Source: Tumebacillus algifaecis
GTDB lineage: Bacteria > Bacillota > Bacilli > Tumebacillales > Tumebacillaceae
Reading direction: 5' to 3'
DNA length: 64,000 bases
NCBI RefSeq assembly: GCF_002243515.1
Contig: NZ_CP022657.1
Coordinates: 1,665,001-1,729,000, forward strand
Position numbers and translations under genes: made by a program. Shown one piece after another: positions 15,821 to 24,201 of the stretch; within the stretch, counting starts at the first letter, position 1; every line of letters begins with the position of its first letter. The notes under the pieces were generated by a model, which ran no database searches, was not told where the DNA came from, and worked only from the letters and a program-made list of their open reading frames with translations.

Positions 15821-15826
15821 TATAAT
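15821..15826 (+). promoter_or_regulatory. probable -10 box for the micro-ORF/236-aa unit
   Basis: TATAAT lies 43 bp before the ATG of the micro-ORF at 15870. No clear -35 at 17-bp spacing was found (TTGTAA is 20 bp away). Confidence 0.4.
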
Positions 15827-15869
15827 AGTTCTAGCAATCTATCAGTATTGTAAAAGAAAGGGTATGCGC

Positions 15870-15953
15870 ATGTTTGAAGCGATGAAGCAGTTTTTGCTTG
15901 GGTATAAAAGAAAGACGATCGAATTGCGTCATCTTCAAGAGGGTAAGAAATGA
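15870..15953 (+). CDS. 27-aa micro-ORF coupled to the next gene
   Basis: ATG with an upstream GAAAGGG site reads MFEAMKQFLLGYKRKTIEL and RHLQEGKK and stops in ATGA overlapping the next start. It is short, basic and amphipathic. It may be a leader that couples translation of the 236-aa gene, or a small protein in its own right. The ribosome site and the overlap support translation; the function is unknown. Confidence 0.45.
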   Translation: MFEAMKQFLLGYKRKTIELRHLQEGKK

Positions 15954-16660
15954 AAAAATTGAAAGCAATCACGATTGCTGCTGTATTTGCTGGGACTGTT
16001 GGGATTGCTGTTTTTTTACTCGGACAAGATCAAGGTTTTACAGTCAAAATAAAAGAAATAGTACGTCCGACTACTGTTGACTTTGAGTTTGTAAAGGAGT
16101 CAGAATATCCGATTACTGTAGGCAACGCAAGTATGCAAACATATGACACTCTAGAGAGCATGTATAACAGAGCGGTCATTGTTGCTGAAATCAAGGTGCA
16201 AAATCAGGAGACGATCTATACCTCGGAGAATCCACCTTCTGTATTGACATGCTCTAACGCTGTTATCAAGCAAATTTTTAAAGGGGACAAGAGCCTCAAG
16301 ACTGTGAAGATATCAGAAACCGGCGGTGTGGTGGACATGTCGAAGTCAAAGGGAAACGAAATGAGAAGCGATGGTAAACCTCTAAAATCGGAGCCATTTG
16401 TGGAAAGTACAATCGAAGGTTCACCCGTCATGAAAAAAGGGAACACCTATCTCGTATTTCTAAAAGAGAGTGCGCCTGGTGATCCCTATACGATCGTTGG
16501 AAGCGTTCAAGGTAAGATTCGGATCGATGATGTATCAAACAAAGGTGTTGTCACGATTGATCCGGAGCGTTTTGCAAAACAGATGGACCTGTTCTGGTTA
16601 CAGCGCAAATTTGCAGGTAAGGACACAGTGGAAATTGCTCAGACTTTGAGGGGACTGTAA
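15950..16660 (+). CDS. exported or membrane-anchored protein of unknown function
   Basis: A 236-aa protein with an N-terminal hydrophobic segment (ITIAAVFAGTVGIAVFLL, res 6-23) after MKKLK, acting as an uncleaved anchor or signal. The outside part contains ESMYNRAVIVAEIKV, then a beta-rich core (CSNAVIKQIFKGD, TVKISETGG) and KGNTYLVFLKES, a pattern seen in small secreted Bacillus proteins without known function. The start is in ATGA overlap with the micro-ORF, so translation is coupled. A terminator follows. Confidence 0.6.
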   Translation: MKKLKAITIAAVFAGTVGIAVFLLGQDQGFTVKIKEIVRPTTVDFEFVKESEYPITVGNASMQTYDTLESMYNRAVIVAEIKVQNQETIYTSENPPSVLTCSNAVIKQIFKGDKSLKTVKISETGGVVDMSKSKGNEMRSDGKPLKSEPFVESTIEGSPVMKKGNTYLVFLKESAPGDPYTIVGSVQGKIRIDDVSNKGVVTIDPERFAKQMDLFWLQRKFAGKDTVEIAQTLRGL

Positions 16661-16675
16661 GAGATCGAGCAATTG

Positions 16676-16707
16676 CCGGGCTCTTTAGGGAAGCTCGGTT
16701 TTTTTTA
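16676..16707 (+). terminator. terminator after the 236-aa gene
   Basis: Stem CCGGGCT / AGCTCGG (one G-T pair), 9-base loop, then nine T. The stretch to 16866 holds no convincing gene. Confidence 0.65.
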
Positions 16708-16866
16708 CTTTACGAAAGATGTGATCAGCGTGGCACCAGAACTCTGCAAGGAATTGTTTCGTCGTGTTGGTAATCGTAAGGTTGACATTGACCTGAAAGC
16801 ACGAAATAAACTGACGGCGGTTGCTTTGACAGACTATTTTATGGTTACTCATGAACAGACGGAAAT

Positions 16867-16903
16867 AAAAGGAGCCGACTCCCCACAGGGGCGGCTCCTT
16901 TTT
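16867..16903. terminator. terminator of the cyclophilin gene
   Basis: Stem AAAAGGAGCCG / CGGCTCCTTTTT; on the minus strand it follows the ppiB stop and ends in a T run. Confidence 0.75.
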
Positions 16904-16910
16904 CTTTTCC

Positions 16911-17372
16911 TTACGCTTCTACAATCTTCACGCTCTTCATTTTATCGCCTTGTGCGATCCCGTCGATCAGCTCTTCGCCGGACAGGATTTGCCCAAATAC
17001 GGTGTGGTTGCCGTCGAGATGTGCGGTGGTCTTGCGGTCATGCACGATGAAGAACTGCGAACCGCCGGTGTTGCGGCCAGCGTGCGCCATGGACAGGGCG
17101 CCTTTTTTATGTTGGTGCGGGTTGCCTTCGACTTCGCATTTGATGGTGTAGCCAGGGCCGCCAGTACCAGTGCCTTGCGGGCAGCCGCCTTGCGCGACGA
17201 AGCCCGGGATGACACGGTGGAATTTCAGGCCGTCATAGTAGCCTTCGTTTGCCAGCTTTTCGAAGTTGGCTACAGTACCCGGTGCGTGCTCGTCAAACAT
17301 TTCAAATTCCATGACGCCGCCACGTTCCAGTTCGATGATTGCTTTTTTCATTATGTAGTCACTACCTTTCAT
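16911..17372 (-). CDS. ppiB: peptidyl-prolyl cis-trans isomerase, cyclophilin type
   Basis: A 153-aa cytosolic cyclophilin. [13 protein letters not shown] (Arg catalytic), GGSQFFI, and [11 protein letters not shown] are the family active-site blocks; the order and length fit bacterial PpiB. The enzyme speeds cis-trans isomerisation of X-Pro bonds. The start at 17372 is chosen because AGGAGGTG lies 8 bases before it; a second ATG at 17351 has only AAAGG. The two start regions are near copies (GTACATAATGAAA / CTACATAATGAAA), see findings. Single gene with its own terminator. Confidence 0.93.
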   Translation of the reverse strand: MKGSDYIMKKAIIELERGGVMEFEMFDEHAPGTVANFEKLANEGYYDGLKFHRVIPGFVAQGGCPQGTGTGGPGYTIKCEVEGNPHQHKKGALSMAHAGRNTGGSQFFIVHDRKTTAHLDGNHTVFGQILSGEELIDGIAQGDKMKSVKIVEA

Positions 17373-17542
17373 TATGTACTCACCTCCTATTATACACGAA
17401 AAGGAGCCTTTCCAAAAAGAGGACGGGGCTTACGGGCAGGGGCTGTGTTGGTGTAGGTCGAAAGTAGGGACAGAAAAGTCGGACTCGATTCGAAATTTGT
17501 ACGTATGCATGGGGGCAAGGAAGTGACAAACAGGAGGAGATT

Positions 17543-18514
17543 ATGAAGAAAATCATCAAAGCATTGCCTTTGTTGGCACTGGCGGCTTTCGCTTATCTGG
17601 CCACGCCACAGACCGCAGAGGCGGCAAATGGAACTCCATTCTCTGATATTGACGGGTCGTATGCAAAGAACGAAATCATCTCGATGTACAGCAACCACAT
17701 CATTCAAGGATTTGCGGACGGAACTTTCCGCCCGAAACAGCAGGTCACGCGGGCGGAGTTTGTGGCGATGCTGATCAATGCGAAGAAACTGCCGCTGGCA
17801 GACCCCTATAAAGGAGTGTTTCGCGACGTCCCGCGGGGAGAATGGTATACCACCTACGCGGAGCTATCCTATCGGCTGGGCGTCACGAGTGGAACGGCCG
17901 ACGGCGTGTTCCAACCGAACAAATCGTTAAGTCGGGAAGAAATGATCAAAATGACAGTAAATGCGCTCGGCAAGGAATCGGAGACTTCGCGGCGCATGAG
18001 CTACACTGACTACTCCCGCGCGATTGCGGGGTACAGTGACCGTGGCAACATCTCGTCTTGGTCGGTTAAAGCGATCGCGTATGCGACCAATGCGGGCATC
18101 ATCCACGGCTCGGGCGGACAAGTGGCTCCAAAGCGGCTCGCGACCCGGGAGGAAGTGGCGACGTTCCTCTATCACGCGATCGTCGAGCGGCCGAAACCGC
18201 CGGCGGTGTACAACATCGCTTCTCGCAGCGGGATGGGCTTGAACTATCACACCAAGAAAGCGACAGAAGCCACCGCCTATACGTACTCGGGCAATCTGAC
18301 CTATACGGGCATCCAACCGCGCGTCGGGATGGTCGCCGTCGATCCACAGCAGATTGCGCTCGGCTCCCATCTGTACATTCCAGGTTATGGGTATGGGATC
18401 GCCGGAGATACGGGCGGCGATATTAAGAACGCGCGCGTCGATCTGTTCCATCCTGACAATTACTCCGCTCGGTTGTTTGGGCGAAGGGCGATGGACGTCT
18501 ACATTTTGGACTAG
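17543..18514 (+). CDS. S-layer homology (SLH) domain protein with C-terminal 3D domain
   Basis: A 323-aa secreted wall protein. A signal peptide ends near QTAEA (res 24-28). Three SLH repeats follow: about 33-80 (FSDIDGSYAKNEI, FADGTFRPKQQVTRAEF), 93-145 (FRDVPRGEWYTTYAEL, GVFQPNKSLSREEM) and 157-208, which bind pyruvylated wall polymer. The C-terminal 3D domain (about 245-323) has three Asp residues in GDTGGDIKNARVDLF and is related to the MltA/YocH lytic fold, suggesting peptidoglycan cleavage. Start ATG 17543 after CAGGAGGAG. The codon use is GC-rich, unlike the region before 13.5 kb. Confidence 0.9.
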   Translation: MKKIIKALPLLALAAFAYLATPQTAEAANGTPFSDIDGSYAKNEIISMYSNHIIQGFADGTFRPKQQVTRAEFVAMLINAKKLPLADPYKGVFRDVPRGEWYTTYAELSYRLGVTSGTADGVFQPNKSLSREEMIKMTVNALGKESETSRRMSYTDYSRAIAGYSDRGNISSWSVKAIAYATNAGIIHGSGGQVAPKRLATREEVATFLYHAIVERPKPPAVYNIASRSGMGLNYHTKKATEATAYTYSGNLTYTGIQPRVGMVAVDPQQIALGSHLYIPGYGYGIAGDTGGDIKNARVDLFHPDNYSARLFGRRAMDVYILD

Positions 18515-18817
18515 TGGCAGAGACGGCGTTCCGTTTGTGCGGTCGGTGGTGCGGGTGACTGCACGGCCGACCACCCTCGATGGCAAAAGTCAAACATTAG
18601 GCTGACCACTAGGTTCGGGGTCAATACAGCAGCGGTCGGCAGGGACTAGCCTGTGAGCAGTGACTCGAAGGTGAGTGGGTAGGGAGGGAGCGCTTGCTCG
18701 CTCCTCTTTTTTCAATTGGGAAATGACGATTCATCCGAGTAGAGTGGCACAATCGCTTTATTACTGGTACACTGAAGGATGTAAGCTTGAAACCAGAGAG
18801 AAAAGAGGTCCGATACC
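18515..18817. other. intergenic region
   Basis: 303 bp with no gene. A terminator-like hairpin lies at 18684-18714; AT-rich DNA (CGCTTTATTACTGG) precedes the ferredoxin gene and may hold its promoter. Confidence 0.4.
18684..18714 (+). terminator. probable terminator
   Basis: GGAGCG...CGCTCC type stem with mismatches followed by CTCTTTTTTC. Confidence 0.5.
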
Positions 18818-19123
18818 ATGGCAGATACGGTGAAGGTTACCATTCATTTGGAAGAGACGAACGAAACGGTTACGATGGAAGTTGCGAAAGGCGCGAACTT
18901 GCTGGAAGAGTGCAAGAAGCGTCACATCGAGATGGAGTGGGGTTGCATGAACGCAGAATGCGGTCAGTGCTCTGTGAAAATCTTGAAAGGCGAAGAACAT
19001 CTGAACGACCCGACAGAAGAAGAGATCGACTTCTTGCTGTTCCGCATCGATGATGGTCATCGTTTGGGCTGCCAGGTGGAGTGCAACGGTGATCTGGAAG
19101 TGGATCATCCGGCGCGCGACTAA
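18818..19123 (+). CDS. 2Fe-2S ferredoxin (plant type)
   Basis: A 101-aa electron carrier. Cluster ligands C43, C48, C51 (C-x4-C-x2-C) and C85 are in place in WGCMNAECGQCSV and RLGCQVEC. The N-terminal VKVTIHLEETNETVTME is the beta-grasp strand pair. Partner enzymes are not adjacent. It is a single gene; the ATG at 18818 follows GAGAAAAGAGG at about 10 bases. A second ferredoxin of the same class lies at 47364. Confidence 0.88.
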   Translation: MADTVKVTIHLEETNETVTMEVAKGANLLEECKKRHIEMEWGCMNAECGQCSVKILKGEEHLNDPTEEEIDFLLFRIDDGHRLGCQVECNGDLEVDHPARD

Positions 19124-19164
19124 TTTCGCTGCACCTATCGTTGCTTACATAGAACATGGAGGAA

Positions 19165-19191
19165 GGCCGCACCGGTTTCGGGGCGGTTTTT
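19165..19191 (+). terminator. terminator of the ferredoxin gene
   Basis: CCGC-ACC loop GG-GGCGG hairpin followed by five T. Confidence 0.55.
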
Positions 19192-19212
19192 CTGTGAGGA
19201 GGCATGGGAGAT

Positions 19213-19629
19213 ATGTTGTATCGCTATGAGAATAAGATGGGGTGGCTGCTCATTGTGCTGACCCTTCCGGCGCTGTATATGATCTTCGTTCAGGAGACGT
19301 GGAAGGAAGCTGTGATTCTGGTGTTGTTGTACCTGCTGTTGCTCGTACTGGTTTTTATGCGGCATTTTTTGCAAAAAGGGCTCCGGGTGACGGACGAAGG
19401 TTTGGTGGTCGAGCGCAGGCTGTTGGCACCGATCGTCTATCCGTGGGAAGGGCTGCGAGTCAAGTATCACCCGAAGGAGAAACGTTTGGCAGCCGGGCTT
19501 GAGTTGGCACAGGGGGAAGGGGGGCCGCGCTTTTTGGCTCTTACGAATGTGCGGGATGAGGACAAGCTGCGTGCGGAGCTAGAACACAGACTGGGGAGTC
19601 GATACAGCGATGGCGCGAGTCACCTGTGA
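19213..19629 (+). CDS. small membrane protein with PH-like domain
   Basis: A 138-aa protein with two transmembrane segments (WLLIVLTLPALYMIFV and AVILVLLYLLLLVLVFM) followed by a beta-rich domain (LRVTDEGLVVERRLLAPIVYPWEGLRV in pieces) like bacterial PH domains. The ATG at 19213 sits 10 bases after AGGAGG; the upstream ATG at 19204 is too close. The next gene overlaps by 20 bp, so the two are an operon. The function is unknown. Confidence 0.6.
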   Translation: MLYRYENKMGWLLIVLTLPALYMIFVQETWKEAVILVLLYLLLLVLVFMRHFLQKGLRVTDEGLVVERRLLAPIVYPWEGLRVKYHPKEKRLAAGLELAQGEGGPRFLALTNVRDEDKLRAELEHRLGSRYSDGASHL

Positions 19630-20074
19630 AGTGGTGATCGCAGCTCCTGTGGAAGCAGTATGGAACGTGATGCAGAACCCATCGCGGCGCGGGGAATGGG
19701 ATTTTCGCATCACGGGCGGGCGCTTCACCAAGGAAGGCTATCCGATGAAGGGCGCTGCGTTTGTGACGACAGGACGTTTGATGTGGCCTTATTCGTTTGA
19801 GATGGAATATTTGACGGTGACTCCTTATCGGCAGACGGTGGTCAGATTGGTCAAAACGCATGGCGTGCCGGTCGCATCGGGTGCCGGGTCGTGGACGTAT
19901 CTGCGCGACGGAGCGAACACGGTGGTGCGGACGGCGTTTCGGTTTGAATTGAAGCAGCCGTGGCGATTTTTGTTCGATCCGTGGTTGATGCAGCCTGCGA
20001 TGTACCTCGTGACACGGAGATCGCTGTGGAAATTGAAAAGATTGATCGAGTCGAAAAAAGTTCCTTTCGCCTGA
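19610..20074 (+). CDS. SRPBCC-family (START-like) protein
   Basis: A 154-aa protein. The N-terminal CEVVIAAPVEAVWNVMQNPSR and the middle SGAGSWTYL are typical of the polyketide cyclase/START-like fold, which forms a hydrophobic ligand cavity. The C-terminal helix (AMYLVTRRSLWKLKRLIE) closes it. The ligand is unknown. It overlaps the preceding membrane-protein gene by 20 bp. Confidence 0.7.
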   Translation: MARVTCEVVIAAPVEAVWNVMQNPSRRGEWDFRITGGRFTKEGYPMKGAAFVTTGRLMWPYSFEMEYLTVTPYRQTVVRLVKTHGVPVASGAGSWTYLRDGANTVVRTAFRFELKQPWRFLFDPWLMQPAMYLVTRRSLWKLKRLIESKKVPFA

Positions 20075-20092
20075 GCGCGAAGGGGACTTTTT
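20054..20092 (+). terminator. terminator after the SRPBCC gene
   Basis: Stem AAAAGTTCCTTTCGC / GCGAAGGGGACTTTTT with a few mismatches, overlapping the stop codon, ending in T5. Confidence 0.7.
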
Positions 20093-20154
20093 GTCATTTT
20101 CAGCATGGACGTACCAGTGTGCCCGCTTGTTCATAGACTGCCAGAAAGGGGGCG

Positions 20155-21345
20155 ATGAATGTGAAGAAGGACGAAAAAGGGTTTTCGACGCGTTGCATTC
20201 AGCCAAACGGTGAACAGGTGGACGCTTTTGGATCGTTGGTGCCGCCGATCTACATGAGCTCGACGTTTGTGTTTCCCTCGGCCGAAGCGGGCGGGGCGAG
20301 ATTTGCGGGAACAGAGAACGGGATGATCTATTCGCGCTTGGGCAACCCGACGGTGGAGGCGTTGGAACGGACGGTTGCTGAGCTTGAGGGCGGCGAGGCC
20401 GGAGTGGCCTTTGGATCGGGGATGGGCGCGATTTCGGCGGTGGTGCTGGCGATGGTGGAGTCGGGCGATCATGTGCTGTGTTCGGATGGATTGTATGGGT
20501 GTACGTTCGGTTTCTTGACGCTGTTGAAACGGAAGTTTCAGGTTGATTTTTCGCTGGCGGAGATGGTGGATGAGGCCGCACTACGCCGCGCGATGCGACC
20601 ACAGACCAAGGTGGTGTTTGTAGAGTCGCCAATCAATCCGACGATGAAGTTGGTCGATTTGGAGATGGTGTCGCGAGTGGCGCATGAGTATGGCGCACAG
20701 GTGGTAGTGGACAATACGTTTCTAACCCCGTATTTGCAAAGGCCATTGGAGCTCGGGTGTGATGTGGTCGTGCATTCGGCGACGAAGTATCTGGGTGGTC
20801 ATGGTGATTTGCTGGGCGGAGTGGCGGTGGGGCGAACGGATTTTATGGAGGAAATGCGGATGTCTACGCTCAAAGATCTGGGAGCGGTGATGTCACCGAT
20901 GGATGCGTGGTTGATCTTGCGGGGGTTGAAGACACTGCCGCTTCGGATGGAGCGCCATTGTGCCAATGCGGAGCGGGTGGCGCTGTTTTTGCAACAACAT
21001 CCGAAGGTGAACAAGGTGCTTTTTCCTGGGCTGGACGATTTTCCACAGCAAGAGTTGGCCGCCAAGCAGATGAAGGGGCCGGGCGGGATGATCTCGTTTG
21101 AAGTCGAGTCGCTGGAGGCAGGGGGTACGGTGATGAATGCGGTGCGAGTGGCGAAGTTGGCGGTGAGCTTGGGTGAGACGACGACGCTCATCTCCCACCC
21201 GGCCTCGATGACGCATGCGGTGATTCCAGCAGAAGTACGACAGCAGGAGATGGGGATTGCCGATGGTTTGATTCGGCTGTCGGTAGGATTGGAGGATGCT
21301 CAGGATGTGATTGCTGATTTGGAGCAGGCGCTTGGCAAGTTGTAA
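20155..21345 (+). CDS. PLP-dependent trans-sulfuration-type enzyme, probably methionine gamma-lyase
   Basis: A 396-aa Cys/Met-metabolism PLP enzyme. FSTRCIQPNGEQ at the start, YSRLGNPTVEALERT (phosphate-binding Arg/Tyr region), ALASG-type FGSGMGAISA and the PLP lysine in HSATKYLGGHGDLLGG are seen. The GGHGD sequence after the lysine and the FSTR start favour methionine gamma-lyase (methionine to methanethiol, 2-oxobutyrate and ammonia) over cystathionine gamma-synthase, but the family is hard to split by eye. The ATG at 20155 follows GAAAGGGGG. Monocistronic; no SAM riboswitch was seen in the short leader. Confidence 0.85.
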   Translation: MNVKKDEKGFSTRCIQPNGEQVDAFGSLVPPIYMSSTFVFPSAEAGGARFAGTENGMIYSRLGNPTVEALERTVAELEGGEAGVAFGSGMGAISAVVLAMVESGDHVLCSDGLYGCTFGFLTLLKRKFQVDFSLAEMVDEAALRRAMRPQTKVVFVESPINPTMKLVDLEMVSRVAHEYGAQVVVDNTFLTPYLQRPLELGCDVVVHSATKYLGGHGDLLGGVAVGRTDFMEEMRMSTLKDLGAVMSPMDAWLILRGLKTLPLRMERHCANAERVALFLQQHPKVNKVLFPGLDDFPQQELAAKQMKGPGGMISFEVESLEAGGTVMNAVRVAKLAVSLGETTTLISHPASMTHAVIPAEVRQQEMGIADGLIRLSVGLEDAQDVIADLEQALGKL

Positions 21346-21538
21346 GACGGTCCTGCAGATCGGAAGCGGTCGCTTGAAGGCAGATGGCGAGTCGTTCGAT
21401 CGGAGCTTTGTCGGAAGGAATGGGGGAACTCGGATGTGTTCGTTGGGGCTGGTGCTTGCACGCACTGGCCTTTCGTTTGACAAGGCGTGGGGAGGTTGGA
21501 TACCATATAAAGGTTATTTTGAAAGGGGGATGTGCCAA

Positions 21539-22096
21539 ATGGTGACCTTGCGACCTGTGGAAATGCAGGATGTGGATACGTTGTATCGCTTTCGGATGGA
21601 TGAGGAAGTGATGTTTTGGGCTTCTGGTGGATTTGCCGAGGCGATGCATACGCGCGGACAGATTGAGGAGATGGTCAAAGCTCAAACGTCGGGTGATTCA
21701 GGGCGTGTGTTTGTGATCGAGGCCATTAAGAACGGGGAGCCTGTCGTCATCGGGCAGATCTCGTTTCGGGATTATAACCGCATCAATCGGAATGTGACGA
21801 TCGGGATGTTGATTGGCGATCGCGATTTTTGGGGCCGTGGTTATGGAACGGATGCCCTCGAGCAGTTTGTGCGGATGCTGTTCACCCGCTATGCGGCCCA
21901 TCGAATTTCGATGGACACGTTCGTTGATAACAAGCGGGCGATTCGCTGCTATGAGAAGTGCGGATTTGCTGTGGAAGGCGTGCGTCGCGAGGCGATGTGG
22001 ACGATGAACGGACATCGAGATCAGGTGATGATGGGCTTGTTGCGTGCAGATTGGCTGAAGCGACAAGAGGATAAACCGTATTATTTGGAATCGTAA
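21539..22096 (+). CDS. GNAT N-acetyltransferase, RimJ/RimL type
   Basis: A 185-aa acetyltransferase. VTLRPVEMQDVDTLYRF is the usual first strand and helix; IGMLIGDRDFWGRGYGTDAL holds the acetyl-CoA pyrophosphate loop (R/Q-x-x-G-x-G/A), and NKRAIRCYEKCGF with VEGVRREAMW is the RimJ/RimL end. Protein N-termini or small amines are possible substrates. The ATG at 21539 has GAAAGGGGG at 9 bases; a longer frame from 21311 lacks such a site. Confidence 0.8.
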   Translation: MVTLRPVEMQDVDTLYRFRMDEEVMFWASGGFAEAMHTRGQIEEMVKAQTSGDSGRVFVIEAIKNGEPVVIGQISFRDYNRINRNVTIGMLIGDRDFWGRGYGTDALEQFVRMLFTRYAAHRISMDTFVDNKRAIRCYEKCGFAVEGVRREAMWTMNGHRDQVMMGLLRADWLKRQEDKPYYLES

Positions 22097-22289
22097 AGAG
22101 CAGGCGCAGGGGAGGAGCGTTTTGATTCTGCGGCGGAATCGCGAGGCTCCATTTGCAAAATGGGATCTGGTCGTCAGGAGGCAGTCTGACCGATCATGAG
22201 GCTTGGGAACGCTGTGTTTCGGTGCCTCTTCCCTGCGCATCTGTGTGGATCATGAAGACGCACCGCATGAATTTGATTTGTACCTTTAT

Positions 22290-22321
22290 CACCTACTAGT
22301 AAGATTTTGTTATACTAGGTG
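22290..22321 (+). promoter_or_regulatory. promoter with inverted repeat before the ABC exporter
   Basis: CACCTA and TAGGTG are exact inverse arms spanning 32 bp (extended by CTAGTA / TACTAG similarity); a -10-like TATACT lies at 22311-22316, while the -35 region is poor. Such a layout suits control by a MerR- or TetR-type drug-sensing regulator, not identified here. The preceding 22097-22289 holds no gene I can support. Confidence 0.4.
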
Positions 22322-22338
22322 GTACGGAGGTACTAGTC

Positions 22339-24201
22339 ATGGGACGTTTTTATACAAATTATGATTGGGGACAAAACGGCAAGAAACCGGAGTTGAAAAA
22401 AGAGTCGCTGGTGCGAATCTATCGGTATTTTCTGCCGTACTGGAAGTTTTTGATTTGGGTGGTCACCTGCATTTTGGTGGCGGCGGGACTGGCCTTGCTA
22501 CAGCCGTTGTTTATCAAATGGATCGTGGATACGGCGATCCCAGATGGGGACCTGTGGCTGCTCAACCTGCTGGCCGTCTCGATGGTGACGGCAGCGATTT
22601 TGCAGGGATTGGTCGGTGTGATGCAGACCTACCTCAACACGCGGATCGGGCAGGGTGTGATGTTCGACATACGCAACCAGATGTACGGTCATCTGCATCG
22701 GATGTCGATTCGCTTCTTTACCTCGACGAAGACGGGGGACATCATGTCGCGGGTCAACAACGATGTGAACGGGCTGCAACAGGTGGTGACCGATACGATC
22801 GCCCAATCACTGAACAACGTGTTGATTTCGGTGACGACGCTGATCACGATGTTTCTGCTCGACTGGCGTTTGGCGCTGGTTTCCATCCTCTTGCTCCCGT
22901 TGTTCATCTTGCCGACGCGCAAGGTGGGGAAACTGAACTATGATGCGAAAAAACAGACGCAGGTGCGCATGAGCGAGCTTTCGTCGCTAATGCAGGAGAC
23001 GTTGTCCGTGTCGGGTGCGCTTTTGGTCAAATCGTTTGTGCGGCAAGATGATGAAGTTCGCAAATTTGCAGGGATCAATCGCGAACTGATGCGTCTGCAG
23101 ATCAGGCAGAGCATGATCGGGCGCTGGTTCTTTATGTTTGTCGGGATCATCTCGACGGCGGGGCCAGCGATCATCTACTGGTATGGCGGGCATTTGGTCA
23201 TCGATGAGAACATCACGCTCGGCACGGTGATCGCCTTTACAGCATTTCTGAATCGCCTGTACGGGCCAGTGGCAGCGCTGGCGAACATTCAGGTCAACAT
23301 CTTGGGCTCGGTCGCGCTGTTTGAGCGGCTGTTTGAGTATTTGGATCTGCCCCTCGAGATTGAGGAAAAGCCAAATGCGCGCAAACTACAGGATGTGCAG
23401 GGGCGCATCGACTTTCAGCACGTGACGTTCCGCTATCAGGCGGAGCGAGATGTGGTTCGCGACCTGTCGTTCACGATTGAGCCCGGTCAGGTGGTGGCGC
23501 TTGTCGGACCGAGTGGGTCGGGCAAGACGACAGTGTCCAATCTGATCCCGCGGTTGTATGATCCGACAGAGGGCCGCGTACTGCTCGATGGGCAGGACTT
23601 GCGTGACCTGGAGCTGAAGTCGATCGGGGAGCAGATCGGTATGGTGACACAGGAGACGTTCTTGTTCCATGCCTCGATTCGGGACAACCTCCGCTATGGC
23701 AAGCCGGATGCGAGCGATGAGGAAGTGATCGCAGCCGCCAAAGCTGCACACATTCATGAGCTGATCCAGTCGTTGCCAGAAGGGTATGACACGGTGGTCG
23801 GCGAGCGCGGGCACAAGCTGTCTGGCGGCGAGAAACAGCGGATGGCCATCGCGCGTGTGCTTTTGAAAGGGCCGAAAATTTTGATTCTCGATGAAGCGAC
23901 GTCGGCGCTCGATTCCCATTCGGAACATGGGATTCAGATGGCGCTCGATGAGTTGATGAGCCAAAGGTCGCGGACATCGCTGGTGATCGCACACCGCCTG
24001 TCCACGATTCTAGCGGCAGATCAGATTCTGGTGCTGGAAGAGGGGCGTTTGGTGGAAGCAGGGTATCATGAGGAGCTCTTGGCGCAAAATGGTTTGTATG
24101 CCAGCTTGTATCGGCAGCAGTTTGAAGGCGATGGGGACTTGGCGCTGGATGGTAAACGGAGAGCTGTGCGAATAGGAGTGAAACAGGGTGAATTCGAATG
24201 A
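22339..24201 (+). CDS. ABC exporter, fused membrane and ATPase domains
   Basis: A 620-aa half-transporter acting as a homodimer. Six transmembrane helices lie in residues 30-330; the nucleotide-binding domain has Walker A GPSGSGKTT, Q-loop VTQETFLF, signature LSGGEKQR, Walker B ILILDEATSALD and the switch His in IAHRLS, so the ATPase site is complete. Multidrug or lipid export is typical of this class; the substrate is unknown. It starts after TACGGAGG. The next gene overlaps by 14 bp, linking it to a sulfite-oxidase-like protein. Confidence 0.88.
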   Translation: MGRFYTNYDWGQNGKKPELKKESLVRIYRYFLPYWKFLIWVVTCILVAAGLALLQPLFIKWIVDTAIPDGDLWLLNLLAVSMVTAAILQGLVGVMQTYLNTRIGQGVMFDIRNQMYGHLHRMSIRFFTSTKTGDIMSRVNNDVNGLQQVVTDTIAQSLNNVLISVTTLITMFLLDWRLALVSILLLPLFILPTRKVGKLNYDAKKQTQVRMSELSSLMQETLSVSGALLVKSFVRQDDEVRKFAGINRELMRLQIRQSMIGRWFFMFVGIISTAGPAIIYWYGGHLVIDENITLGTVIAFTAFLNRLYGPVAALANIQVNILGSVALFERLFEYLDLPLEIEEKPNARKLQDVQGRIDFQHVTFRYQAERDVVRDLSFTIEPGQVVALVGPSGSGKTTVSNLIPRLYDPTEGRVLLDGQDLRDLELKSIGEQIGMVTQETFLFHASIRDNLRYGKPDASDEEVIAAAKAAHIHELIQSLPEGYDTVVGERGHKLSGGEKQRMAIARVLLKGPKILILDEATSALDSHSEHGIQMALDELMSQRSRTSLVIAHRLSTILAADQILVLEEGRLVEAGYHEELLAQNGLYASLYRQQFEGDGDLALDGKRRAVRIGVKQGEFE

